Assembly: GCF_003573695.1 (NCBI RefSeq) | Contig: NC_039363.1 | Coordinates: 153,166,406 to 153,230,405 of the forward strand | Length of the DNA stretch: 64,000 nt | Direction: 5' to 3' | DNA from: Papaver somniferum | Taxonomy: Eukaryota; Streptophyta; Magnoliopsida; Ranunculales; Papaveraceae | Shown here: positions 21,260 to 32,375 of the stretch, one piece after another | How positions within the stretch are numbered: the stretch's first letter is position 1 | How the letters are laid out: each line of letters starts with the position of its first letter | Notes under the pieces: model-generated | Told to the model about the DNA's origin: nothing | The model's database searches: none | What the model saw: the letters and a program-made list of their open reading frames with translations, nothing else | Translations under genes and position numbers: made by a program

Positions 21260-22313
21260 CTGTGCTTAGGTAGAATTCTTTTTTTTTTAGGTTTATTATT
21301 ATTTATTTTTTTTCCTTTTTACGTTTCTTTTTGTCTTTGATTTGCAGGTTCGAAGTGGAGTACTAAGGACCTTGGAAGGAAAAGCTTAAAGCGAAAGAGG
21401 AATTTTTTTTTGTTTTATATATAGAAAAGAGAGAAATAAAAAAAGAGAGATTTTTATATTTTTCTTAGGTTATTTTTCTTTTTCTTTTGCACTTTACTTT
21501 ATTTGGACTTTGGACTGGACTCTTGGACTTTATTATTATTTTTTTTTAAACCCTACGGAAGGTTGTTAAATACAAACTGTGTGCAGGGAAGGACGGTGAT
21601 TACAATATCACCTCGGCCCCTCGGGTTCGCAAACGGCATAGGAGTCGTGGCCCGAGTCGACGACAACGGTTCATCCCCCGTCTGGTACGGGAGGTAAGTC
21701 CAATCGAAACACCCGCGAATCTCCTGTAAGCGAGTTACTGTATTCCTTAAGGTGATCATTGATTGAGGACGAATTTGGACTGTCTTTATTTTCCTAGTAA
21801 AGGGCAAGGCCTGGCCTAAACAAGATAAGGGTTCGGATTTCATCACCGCTCCCTTCTTGCCCGCTTTAGGAGAACAAAACCTAACGCGAACCCAAGCTTT
21901 AAAATCTGATTAGAAAGAGACCTATAGGGTATCGAGCTTGTTAGGAAAAATTTTCGAAGGATATTGGTTATTCTTTTAGCATACTTCGAAGTTCATGACG
22001 GTTTCTGTGAGTTGAATGCGTGACTGCGCCGCCTTGTACTGCGGTGAGGCCTTGGGTATCAAAGCTCCACTAAGCTTCCCTCGCCTCGATTCAACTTACT
22101 TTGACTCGGATTGATTCCAGAGGGGTTTGCTTAAATTGTAACGCATTCCCTTTCGAGATAAAGAAGCTAGTCTAGAAACAATCTAAGTGAGCCATCATGC
22201 TTGTTGTTTGCTAAAAATCTCTAGGTTTGCTGTGGTAAAGTCGAGTCAGCCTGCTGTGTGATTGCTAGAACCTTCCTGTTAGGATTTTTATTTCTTTTTG
22301 ATTTTTTTAGTGT
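21260..22313 (+). other. Element A untranslated leader
   Basis: No coding. Colinear with the leader of element B: 'ccctacggaagg', 'tcggcccctcgggttcg', 'gtggcccgagtcgac', 'tcatcccccgtctgg.acgggaggtaag', 'agtaaagggcaaggcctggcc'. The conserved GGGAGGTAAG could act as a splice donor, but no matching acceptor is evident. Confidence 0.6.
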
Positions 22314-22541
22314 ATGCCCGATTTTGTTAATAGGGATTGGAAAAGAGATACTCTAGGTCGTCTGATTAGTGATAAACCTAGTAGTTCTTCTTGTGGAGGC
22401 GTGGAGCTCGAAGACTCTTCTTTAGAGAGCCCCGTTTTTGGAAATTCTGTTTTGAGAATCTGCGTCTTTGTGAAGAAATTTCTCCTAGTCCTTTGGTAGT
22501 GCCAGAAATGTCAACTTTAAAAGCCTTGTTTGTGATTGTGT
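22314..22541 (+). pseudogene. Element A gag N-terminal stub
   Basis: The ATG at 22314 begins a frame matching the gag start of element B (RDTLGRLISDKPSSS against RDALGRFVKEKPSSS). A frameshift follows. In the next frame, PEMSTLKALF (22502-22531) matches PEMATLKDLL of B and then reaches TAG at 22541. All later gag domains are missing. Confidence 0.75.
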
Positions 22542-22573
22542 AGAATTCCTCTGTAGTTTGTGTTTCCTCGGTG

Positions 22574-23851
22574 ATGAATCCTTTTCAGGAGACGCCACCT
22601 GAGATGACTTTACGAGAATATATGTCTAGAAATTCTCGTTATCAAGAGACGTCTTCGGAAATGACTCTTGGTGAATATATGCGTGGGCAGCGATATATGG
22701 ATACTCCAACTTTTATTGAGGAATCACCTCTAACGATCTATGAGAAATATTATAAACATAGACCATGTAGTTGGGAACAAAGCTTGAGAATTCGTGAATA
22801 TCAAAAATTATATTGTGATGATGATGAGGAGGAGGAGGGTGATGATGATTATAATGATATTTCTAGTTCAAATCCAAATAATTTTAATAATTATTTACCT
22901 ATTCAAAAGGACGAGGATTTGACTAGACATACCCCCGTTTTAGACGATGATTACGAAACCGATGATAGTTTAGAGGAACCAGTTTATCTTGAGAGTACTA
23001 TTTTCGAGTCAAACGATTTAGAAACAATAGTCTTAGATGAACTCGTAGAGATTAGCGGGGATGAACCTGACTTAGAAAAATCAATCGCCCACTTTCAGGA
23101 ATCTGATGACCTAGAAATTAGGGAGATTATGACCAGTCTACCTAGAGACGCCGAAAACTCTAAGTTTGGGGGTGATTATCATTCTCCATGTTCTTTAACT
23201 CTTACAAAAATCCCTCACGTGGGACTTGACATCAATGCCTCAACCATCTTATAAGACTATCTTCGTACTCGTTTTCCCGAACTTAATAATATTCAACACG
23301 AGTCTCAACTGTTAGAAAACCATCCTCTGGTTGATGAGGTTAGCCCAGGCAATAATACCAAGATTGACTTTGTTTTCCCACCAAAAACTTTTCTACCAAC
23401 TGTGGGAACATATAAATTTCAGATGTGTCAATTATTAAGTTTTGAGACTAAACCTAATTACTTTAGGAGATTAGGGTCGACACATCTGTTTAAGAAATAC
23501 CACCACTCTCTTTGTGGTCAGCTGTGTAAGTCAAATCTGATTGACTTTAAGGATCCCCAGTTATTCACGTTGTTATTATTTTTAATTGAGTTTTTCCAGA
23601 CTTTTAAACCTGAACTGTTGGATCTTAGCTACGAGGAAGTGCATCCAATGAAAATATTCTATCAAGATCCTTTCATAGAACCTGAACCTGAACCACAATG
23701 GGACATAGGTATATTAATCAGGAAACTAGATAAGGGTATGCAGTACATGTTCATTTTCTTGGCTTGTTGCAGATTCCTTTTACTTGTGATAGCTCTATTT
23801 GGTTTCGATAACCCACAATTATTTCGGCTATTGCTATATGATTCGAGGTGA
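22574..23851 (+). pseudogene. Element A replacement ORF, 425 codons with one internal TAA, putative membrane segment
   Basis: One plus frame runs from ATG 22574 to TGA 23849-23851 and is broken only by TAA at 23252-23254; the parts before and after share frame and composition. N-terminus: two imperfect copies of E-T-x-x-E-M-T-L-x-E-Y-M (residues about 5-35). Then an acidic tract (DDDEEEEGDDDYND, about residues 83-96) and an Asp/Glu-rich middle. After the stop, the region is rich in F, L and Y. A hydrophobic stretch of about 19 residues near the C-terminus (about 23745-23805) could span a membrane. Athila elements are known to carry env-like or other extra ORFs at their 3' end, so this could be such a gene left after loss of pol. 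No catalytic motif is visible. Confidence 0.55.
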
Positions 23852-24024
23852 TTAAACCTTTCTTAGTCTGGCTGAAGATTATAAACTTAGCACTTCTTGG
23901 GAGGTAACCCAATCTCATGCAACCCGGTAATATCCTTCCTTCACTCTTTTGCTTCAAATAGTAACTGTCTCTCCTTGTTCATGCTTTTAATTTCATCTTT
24001 AGAACATTGAGGACAATGTTAATT

Positions 24025-24036
24025 TTAAGTTTGGGG
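24025..24036 (+). other. Internal polypurine-tract copy, element A
   Basis: TAAGTTTGGGGGTA after 'aacattgaggacaatgtta', about 1.13 kb upstream of the 3' LTR. The same word lies next to the 3' LTR (25149) and at the equivalent place in element B (46420). Confidence 0.6.
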
Positions 24037-24588
24037 GTATGGGAGAAACTTTTTAGTTGCAATAAATAAACTCCAGAGCCTAGAAATTTACGCCTATTAA
24101 GGATAGCACTAACCAATCTAAGTGGATGGAAACATTTTTATTTTAGGAGTTGAGGAACCAATCTGACTAGATGGAAACATCTATAGAGTCTATTCATAAA
24201 AGCACAGAGCTCAGGTGTTAGAATTAACATGATAGTTTCGCCATATCTCGTCGAGTCCTTTTCACTTTCTATTTTTAGTTTTCTTTTATTTCAAGTGATT
24301 TGGTGGGCACACGATTCAAGTTGTTACCTTTGCTAGGGTGAAATAGAGTGACTGAGTTACCTTTTCAAAAAAAAAAAAAAAAAAGACCAAACCAGTAGAC
24401 CAATCGGAATAAATACTAACACTTGGATAGAAATATGTGTGTGTTCTCCCTGTCTCCGTCGCCTAAACAAGCGTGGAATGTAGGATCCACGGGAATCACC
24501 ATGTAATCTGCTGACAAGAAACATGCGCTTCGGTCCACAAGGTCCAATCATGTTGTTAGTTCTTAAATAAATGTGTGTTTAATAAAGT

Positions 24589-24680
24589 CGACCACTGGTA
24601 CCCTTGTATATGCCAGTTGTGTTGACCTAGAGTTAGGATTATTAACCACTGGTTACCTTGTATATGCCAGTGTGTTAATA
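24589..24680 (+). repeat. 54-bp tandem duplication in the 3' non-coding region of element A
   Basis: The unit with 'ACCACTGGTACCCTTGTATATGCCAGT' starts near 24589 and again near 24643. Element B has the same duplication at 46841 and 46895. Confidence 0.7.
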
Positions 24681-25148
24681 TTAGTCAGACCGGTATCTCA
24701 ATTATTTAGGTTAGGTTCATCTTGGCAGAGGCCTTCAGACAGATATGGGAAACACCGTTCGCTTTTCAACCATCTACATTTTTCTTTTTCCATCTTCTTA
24801 ATCTTTTCATGTGATTAGTCTGACTCCGAGTATGATGTCCATCGTGAAACTATCTTAGTAGAGCTCTGTCACTTATATGAATTTTATTATGCTTGAGTAC
24901 AAACTCGTGTACAACAATTGGAATTTCGCATCAGGGTTCTTCCTCTTAGAGTCAATAATTGTATGCCAACCAAGGAGGTTCTTTAGTGCTTTCCAAGGTT
25001 TTGCGTAGATAGCTAGGGTATGGAGTAAAGGTTTTGTGGGTACACCTATGGTAAACCCTCCGGAGACAACACTTCGCCACTAGGGCCACCTAGGGGTTCA
25101 AATGATTTTCCTTTTTAGAATAAATTTGCTCGAGGACTGGCAAATAAT

Positions 25149-25162
25149 AAGTTTGGGGGTGT
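25149..25162 (+). other. Element A polypurine tract
   Basis: AAGTTTGGGGGTGT directly before the 3' LTR start at 25163. Confidence 0.75.
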
Positions 25163-26754
25163 TGATAGACGCATTTATGTGTCTAATATGTCTCTATTGT
25201 ATGTATTGTTAGTGCTCAATTTTGTATTTATTGTGTTCTTTTATGTCTTTGTAGGAATTTTTAGAGAAATAAGCCCTTGCGGTGAAATGGGCTCAAAAAG
25301 CAGTGTTTTACACCCCGTAGAAATGTATCATAGGCACCCCAGAAATGCACCGAAAGCATCCCAGAAATGTCCCGGAGGAACCCATAAAAATTACTATTTC
25401 CACCCAAAAATTACTATTTCCAACCAATTGCTATTCGCACCCAAGCTCTGGTTAAGGGGGATCCATCTTCTCTTTAAATTCAAAAACAACTTTTTGGCGG
25501 GAAAAATATATTCAAAACTAGCAGATTTGTGATCGAGAAAATGAAGGTGTTTTAGTGCGATTCAATCGCTGAAATTTGGTGGGAAGTTGTGATATGGGAT
25601 AGGGAATACATTGTGGGCATCGGATTCGATCGGAATTGGTTCGAAATCCTGGTTTGAGTCACGAGCTCAAAACAGAGCAACGTGTCCTGTAACACGAGTT
25701 TGATTGTGAGTTTGCCATGCATGGAGTGTTTTGGAGGAGTTCGATGACTTCGGAGGCGTGGGGAAGGTTAACTAGAGCGTGCAGGATCAAAGTTTACGTG
25801 TGTAGAAGCCAAAAATGGAAATTATTGTTAAATATGGGCAGCGAGCAATGACGGGATTAATGGGAGATTATACGGTGTTATGGTCGGATATTTTTGTTCT
25901 AAAACACTATAAATACAAGGCTAAAGAGTTTAGCAAGTTTGGAGAGTCTTTGGGGAAAGTTTAGGAGTCGAGAGAATCAAAAGAAAATCACGCAGAGAAG
26001 AGAAGAGTTCTGCTGGTGTAGTTGAAGACGAAGAACAAAATACGCTCCAGGAAAGTCGTTGAAAGGTGTCGCTTAACTGCGATAATTTCCAATTCCTTTC
26101 CCGCGACTTAGAAATAGTGCTTACAACACTTCATTTGTATCGTTCTTCCCTGACGCTTCCTGTGTGTTGCAAAGTACGGTCGAATATTGATTTTTTTGAC
26201 ATTTCTCTTCATTGTAATCAACTTTTGAGCATTAATGAAATATTTTGAGAGGTTTTTCATCATGAGCAGCTAAACCCAATCCCAGGGGTGACAGAGGAAG
26301 CCATTCTTCCAAAAGTTATGTGGTAAAATTTATTTAAATTTATTTATGCAACTCTTTTATGATTAATTGCACCTAATAAAAATGGAGTAAATGATTTTTA
26401 TTAATCAATTGTGTTTTCTCTTGATGGAGTATGCTTAGTAAATTGCTTTTGATACTTCATGCTCGCGATTAATAGTGGATGTTTTCAAAATCTAATTTAG
26501 GCAATGATTAGAATCACAATTTCCTTTGATTGGAGTTATATTGTCTAGAATTGCATGATAAGAATTGTTATTGAATCACATAAATTTTGGTGAATGGTGG
26601 AATCCTGATCCCCGGTAAAAATTCTCTCCCATATTTTGTTAATATTGTGCATATAAAATTATTTATTTATTTTTATTAAGTCTAAAAAAAAGTATCCTTC
26701 ACAAATCCGAGAGTTTGAACCTTCACTACTACAACCACGAAAAATATTGAATTA
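25163..26754 (+). repeat. Element A 3' LTR
   Basis: TGATAGACGC start, about 1.59 kb. Nearly identical to the 5' LTR up to about 26305, then only loosely similar. The right end is set by the candidate duplication ATGGG at 26755-26759; the terminal CA seen in the other LTRs is not preserved. Confidence 0.8.
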
Positions 26755-26759
26755 ATGGG

Positions 26760-27439
26760 TTAGTTTTGGTTAAGTTTTGTAGCATATTTCTAGATTGAAT
26801 GTTTAAGAACTTCAATCGTAAATGCTTCATTAGGTAGTTAACCTCTTGGATTAGTAAGTAGCTTAATTTTGGGGCGTTACAGAAATTATGGTGAATTCAT
26901 GTTTTAGAAGTGAATTTGAATTTCTTTTCCATCGTATGTGTTTGCTGATTTTGATTTTATCCGAAAACAAAATTTGACAGTTGTTTCTGTTAGGGAAGAG
27001 ATTCAGTAAGCTGAATGTGTCAATTGATGAAGATGATAAAATTCCAGAAAGAAAAAAAAAGAAAAGGGAATCGGGAAAGAAGGGAAAAGATTTAGACGCA
27101 GTTCGATTTTGTTTTACAGGGAGAAATATGGAAAGAGTAATTTCCACTTAGTTGAACAAAATTAACGATGAAGTAGGTAGAATAACAAAGACTCATAGGG
27201 GTATTTTAGATTTTTTCTCTGCCACGGTCAAAATTAGACCTTTTCTTCATTATAGTAAGACTGTAGTTCATGGACTATGGATCATGAACAAGATAAATGG
27301 AAATAATGAAGTTCTCTTAGTCTCAGACTTTGTGATTCTAGAAAATAAATATTTAGAATCTTTTTTGATATTTTTATATTGTTCTTGTGCGGTAGAATTA
27401 GTTAGGCTTGTTTATAACTTTTGAAGATAAAAACTATCC
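26760..27439. other. Spacer, no gene recognised
   Basis: Open stretches on both strands (26863-27147 minus, 27152-27424 plus) are under 95 codons and show no domain. Confidence 0.4.
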
Positions 27440-28060
27440 CAATCATTGAGGTTTGCTAGAACATCTTATTTCCTCGAGGATTTTTTTACTGCAATTATAT
27501 TTCCATTACCTTGATTGAAACATATCTGAAGGAATCAATTGGCTTTTTGTTAGAGGCATATAAGTATCAAAACTCTTCACTTAGGTTGAATTAACTCTTA
27601 GATTGTAAAGGATATCCTATTAAGGAATCAAGTCCGAGTGATCACGGTGGATCCAGAGGCGTAAAAAGTGCAACTGAAGCTGAGTTCCTCGGAGGTTGGA
27701 TTCAGTCTCAACTAAATTCCAATATGAGATATGATAATAGGTTATAATGTTTTTAATGGTTTAATACATTGGCGATGTTCAAACTGGACTAGGTCTCGAG
27801 GTTTTTCTGCATACCACAGTTTTCCTCGTCAACAAATTCGGTGTCCTGTGTTATTTCCTTTTCCGAATTATATTGTTTTATCTTTATAATAGAAACATAA
27901 CAACGTAATCAACCTAGATAGTATTCGAGCCCTAATTGATTGAGATCTTACGATTCTTGTTCTTGTTGAATTCATATCTTGAAAATTACAAGTTTTGTGC
28001 TTGTTGGAATTCCGATCTTGTACAATTCGGGTACATACTGGGTTGATATAGGATATTGAT
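27440..28060 (+). repeat. Copia-like LTR 3' portion (remnant element G)
   Basis: Contains 'actaggtctcgaggtttttctgca', 'gttttcctcgt.aacaaattc.ggtgtc.tgttattt' and 'ttccgaattatattgttt', colinear with the minus-strand LTR of element F near 17200-17310. Probably the 5' LTR end of a plus-strand element whose 3' LTR starts at 29174. Boundaries are approximate. Confidence 0.5.
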
Positions 28061-28439
28061 TTTTAAAATTGTCCTAGATCTATTTTACACAATCAGGTAC
28101 ACGAACATATATATATATATTATGCAAAAAAAATAATCAAAATTGTATATACAATCCAAAAAGTTGGTGATGTACTTGGTACCTTCTTTTTTCATGTTAT
28201 ACCTCTGGTTCGGTTAGACACTTATTGGTTGAATCGAATTTTTAAGAACTTGAGAAGTTCTTTTGAAATAATTGTTGTATTTTTCGGACCTTTCTTATTT
28301 TTATGACAAAAATGGTAAGAAATATATGGAATATAGGGTGATTTCCAGTCACTTGAGAAAGGACATATTTCCTATAAAGTATATATCTAAACATGAAAAA
28401 ATATAAAACATTGATAAACGGGATAAACATATCATGATG
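28061..28439. other. Remnant interior of element G, no gene recognised
   Basis: AT-rich, with a short (AT)n run near 28110. No PBS or coding frame identified. Confidence 0.35.
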
Positions 28440-29091
28440 TGTAGTGTTCTGAACTATTTTAGAGTTCAGCACCGTAGTGTGAAGTGGCATCAACCTGTGG
28501 CTTGTTTTTGGTTACCGCCTGAGGCTAATGAATTACAAATTTGTTGTGATGGAGCGGCGAGAGGTAACCCAGGCGTTGCGGGTGCAGGTGTAGTAGCTAG
28601 GGATGAGCATTGTTCAGTTCTTGGTGCTATGAGTATTGGGCTAGGAGTCACGACGAATTATTTAGTGGAATTGTATGGCATTATTGTTGGTTTGGAGTGG
28701 GATATGCAATGGGGGTTTTCTCGTATTTGTATACGGTATGATTCTATGGGAGTTGTTGAAGCTTTCAAGAATAATTCCATTCCTTGGTTTGCGAGGAATA
28801 GATGGATTATGATCTGTAGACACTATACGTCTATACGTTTCATTCACACTTTTAGGGAGGTGAATTTTTCAGCTGATGCAATGGCAAAGCGGGGTTGTTT
28901 ATTGAGTAATGAAGTGGGAGTACACTACAATGGGAAACCACCTTTCTTAATTTATGTTGAACATCCTAATGTTGATTATTTTCGGTTCAAATAGTTTCAA
29001 GTTTTTGGGGTTGCTGTAACCTCTTTTCTTGTAAACTATTTCTTGTAAATTTTGTTATCTATTAATACAAATTTTTGACATCAAAAAAAAA
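28440..29091 (+). mobile_element. 5'-truncated LINE: RNase H domain, 3' UTR and poly(A)
   Basis: The plus frame encodes an apparently unbroken C-terminal RNase H domain, from the VKWHQPVACFWLPPEANELQ lead-in to TAG at 28992. Acidic motifs are visible: ICCDGAARGNPG (first D at 28548-28550), VELYGIIVGLEW, RYDSMGVVEAF and SADAMAKRG. A 3' UTR with 'cttgtaaactatttcttgtaaattttg' and a nine-A tail follow (29082-29090). Flanking similarity (gtagt.tt....actat on both sides) could be a decayed target duplication. It belongs to the same LINE family as the copy at 60673-61245. It lies inside the remnant of element G. Confidence 0.75.
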
Positions 29092-29173
29092 GTAGTATTA
29101 CATACTATGAAATTGAAAACAAATTATGTTCGATTTGAATTTTTGCCTAGTTCACCTTCAAGGGAGTAGAATT

Positions 29174-29951
29174 TGTTAGAGCATAGCTCGGTTGAACCCA
29201 CCAAGCGTTGGTATGTCAAGTTTGGTTGTCATATTTTAGTATCAATACTCATCTAAAGTCGGTTGATTAAGTGCTAGAGTCAACTTCGTTTAGGTTAGAC
29301 TAGAAAGTCTATGAATGTTGAGACGTACAAGTATTACTCTGAAGACCCGAAGAATGTGAAGAAGTAACGACTACAACGAAGACATCATCCTTCCGCTTGA
29401 GGTTAGTAATACTGACTTGACTTTTTTTCATTCCTAGCGTATCTTTCAAGTTATATTATATTGAAAATATAACATGCAAAGATGTATATATAATACTCTA
29501 GTGATTATACTTGGTCATAGCATTATGATCAAAGTGTCAAGGAATTATATTAAGAAGTATAACACTTATCTTTTGAACTTCGTAAATACCACATCAACAT
29601 AATCTATGTATTTACTTACTTGATTATGTCTAGGATATAGGTGTGGTTTCATCCTAGGAAACTATGTATTATTATATTTATTTAAGGTAGTAGATGTATG
29701 AACTTGTTCCATAATCGAAAGAGAAATCATGAGTGTGTTGGTCCAGTTCTTTATTGAATATACTTGGATGACCAATACAAGATGACAAGGTAGAACCTAT
29801 CTTGAATTATGTTGGAAATCAAGGTATAACTGATCATAGCCTATAGTGTGTAGCAAGTTGTAACCGGTCACAAGATAATTTGGAAAGCAGGGTGTAATCA
29901 ATCATAAGCTACATTGGGAAGTAAGGTGTAATCAGTCACAAGATATATTGG
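29174..29951 (+). repeat. Copia-like LTR start (element G 3' LTR), cut by element D
   Basis: Starts TGTTAGAGCATAGCTCGGTTGAAC, matching the minus-strand LTR start of element F (TGTTAGAGAGTTGCTCGGTCGAAC). It is preceded by a polypurine tract (AAGGGAGTAGAATT, 29160-29173). The end near 29830-29950 has three to four ~35-bp degenerate repeats (AGGTGTAATCAGTCACAAGA type). It stops where element D begins; the rest would lie beyond D, outside the window. Confidence 0.65.
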
Positions 29952-30188
29952 TGTTGATGGTGGATTTTCGGCAAGGGAAAAAATCGTAAAATCATGATAC
30001 TACATGTTTCTGACCCGGTTTCAGAAATGTATGTGACGATTCATATTTTACGATTCGTGAACCGTTTCACGATCTCTGACTGAGCGAACATTCCCCTCAT
30101 AGCTATGATGAATATGTTTCTCGAAAGGCCTCCCAGCTGAGCGTTCGATGCTTCACACATTTCATCATCACCTCTAGATGGAATCATA

Positions 30189-30390
30189 ATGATTGGGCGG
30201 CTCCTAGACATAATGTTTGTTAGAGAGCTTAACGCCTTCAGGACGTCACGCTTCTCGTTGTTCCCTGACTATGTAGAGATACCGTTTATAGAGCTCCTAA
30301 TGATTGGGCGGTTCCTAGACATAATATTTGTTAGAGATCTTAACGCCTTCAGAACGTCACGCTGCTCGTTGTTTCCTGACTATACACCCC
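30189..30390 (+). repeat. ~113-bp tandem duplication in the D LTR
   Basis: 'aatgattgggcgg(c/t)tcctagacataat' to 'ctcgttgtt.cctgactat' occurs twice. The same duplication is in the E LTRs near 35085-35265 and 55590-55800. Confidence 0.75.
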
Positions 30391-32039
30391 TTAGAACGAA
30401 TATGATGCTTCAAGTATCTCATATCTCGATTATGCAAATAGATTAATTCTAGCCTGTCATTCATCAACTGAATTCCTAGAAAATAATCTATTATATCTCA
30501 TTACTTCATTCCATGGCTGATCCCCAGCTGGATTCCATGGATTACTAATAGATAACCATTTGATCTCATTACTCCGTTCCCTGAATCCCCAGTTGGATTC
30601 CATGTATTAGTAATAGATACTCTACTCATTTTACTACTCTGTTTCATGAATCATTATCTGCTGAATTTCATGAATTAGTAATAAATACTCAAGTAATTTT
30701 TATTACTTCGTTTCATGAATTATTCTCAGCTGAATTTCATGAATTAGTAAATAAGTATTCAACAGTCGGGCATCTGGGCCATCACCGATTAAGCCTCGAG
30801 AAAATGGTGCAAGTGTACTTGACAATAATGCACGAACGAGAACCCGAACGCACGAACGAGCATTCAAAAATATGGAAGAATGAGGAACTTATAAAGTAAA
30901 ATAATATTTAATAAAATAAACAAAAGGTGTGGGACAGGGCCCACCAGCTGTCTGGTCATGCTTCCGTGGCCGGTCCCCCTCTTCCGTTATTTTATTTTAA
31001 TTTAATTTATTATTTCCCTCATCTTATGAAGACTCCTTCATTTGAGCAAACTCCCTCGTTTGAGCGAAACTCTTAGTTTCTCCATACTTTCATCAAACAA
31101 AAATACGGAAAGGTGTCACGGGACCGGGCCACCTAGCCGGCCAGCCATGCCCTAGACGTAGCCGGTCCCACACCTTACAATCCCTTATTTTCTCATATTA
31201 TTATTTCCTTCATCTCATGGAACTCCATCGTTTGAGCGAAAACCCTAGTTTTTCAATATTTTCTCGAATATTGCTCAAACCATGAAAAAGCCAAAAAGTC
31301 AAATGGTCACATGACCGACTAGGCTTCTCACGTCAAAAACTCAAATATTATTATTTTAATATTCTCAAATATCGGCAGCATGAGAAAAGTTCTACTTGCT
31401 CATTCAAGCAAAATTGAGAGTTTCAGTCAAGATCAAACTCTTTTGAAAATCCAAAATATTGCTCAAACTCGCACCAGAAAACACCAAAACTCTCAGGACT
31501 GAGACATGAGAAGTATGGTGACACGGGCATGCCACCTTGACCGACCAAGGTCGGCCCTTAGGTTTGCAAGGAGTCGGTCCCACACTCTTTCATGATTTTG
31601 ACCTAATTATCTCTCACCAAAGGCCGGTCCCATGACCCCTTGGTCGGTCCCTCATCTCTCCATAACTAGGTTTTACAACCTAACGCTCACACAAGCACTA
31701 TTTTAATAAATGATTAAACCAGCATTTGATCACCCTTTCACCAACTGGTCAACAAAGGACTTTAGTTCATGCTCACTCGAGCACTTGGGCGCTACATGGT
31801 GGAACATCATCCCATGTAGCCGTCCCTCTTTCACTCGGTGACTCATTTTAAGTAAATCATCAATTGATCAAGATTAGGGTTTCGAACAAATGCTCTTCAA
31901 ATCATATTCTGAGCGATTTCAAACACTAATAATTTTATGTTGATCCAGCAGTCAACATCTGGGTTAAATATATAATATTCGGTCAAGCTACCAATATTTT
32001 AATTAATATTTTATTTGGTCACGTTACCAATAATTCACC

Positions 32040-32375
32040 GAATGAGCAATAGTTGCTCAGATGCTCGAATATTGATTCAACTATCAATATTCAGTAATTC
32101 ATCGAATGAGGAATACTTGCTCAGATGATCGAATATTGATTCAACTATCAATATTCAGTAATTTATCGAATGAGCAATACTTGCTCAGATGCTCGAATAA
32201 TATTGATTCAATTATCAATATTCAGTGATTTATCGAACGATCAATACCTGCTCAGATGCTCGAATATTGATTCAACTATCAATATTCATTAATTTATCGA
32301 ATAAGCAAAAGTTGCTCAGATGCTCGAATATTGATCCAACTTTAAATATTCAACAATTCATCATACGAGCAATAT
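32040..32375 (+). repeat. 64-bp tandem array with hairpin, D LTR
   Basis: Five units at exactly or nearly 64-bp spacing (GAATGAG at 32040, 32104, 32168 and so on), then a partial one cut by element E. Each unit contains GAATATTGAT and ATCAATATTC as a 10-bp inverted repeat around six bases. Confidence 0.85.

Larger units (their letters stand above)
19670..26754 (+). mobile_element. Element A: non-autonomous Athila-type LTR element with a replacement ORF
   Basis: It has two direct LTRs, an Athila-type PBS, a terminal polypurine tract and a candidate 5-bp target duplication ATGGG (19665-19669 and 26755-26759). It is colinear with element B in the LTRs, the leader (21241-22313 against 39742-40825), the gag start and the 3' non-coding kilobase. 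Most of gag and all of pol are absent. In their place is a 1.28-kb ORF (22574-23851) unlike anything in B. Confidence 0.85.
29952..32375 (+). repeat. Element D 5' LTR, first part
   Basis: It is the near reverse complement of about 33215-35496 (element E 3' LTR). It contains a ~113-bp tandem duplication (about 30189-30390), ~75-bp degenerate repeats built on 'catgaattcagct..gaa' (30455-30770), GC-rich ~190-bp repeats (30925-31650) and a 64-bp array (32040-32370). Confidence 0.85.

Noticed and set aside
23252..23254. Programmed read-through of the TAA in the replacement ORF of element A
   Set aside because: No known read-through context (such as CARYYA after the codon) follows; a simple nonsense mutation is enough.
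29830..29950. A CRISPR-like short repeat array
   Set aside because: Units of about 35 bases are degenerate, contiguous without unique spacers and lie in a plant LTR.
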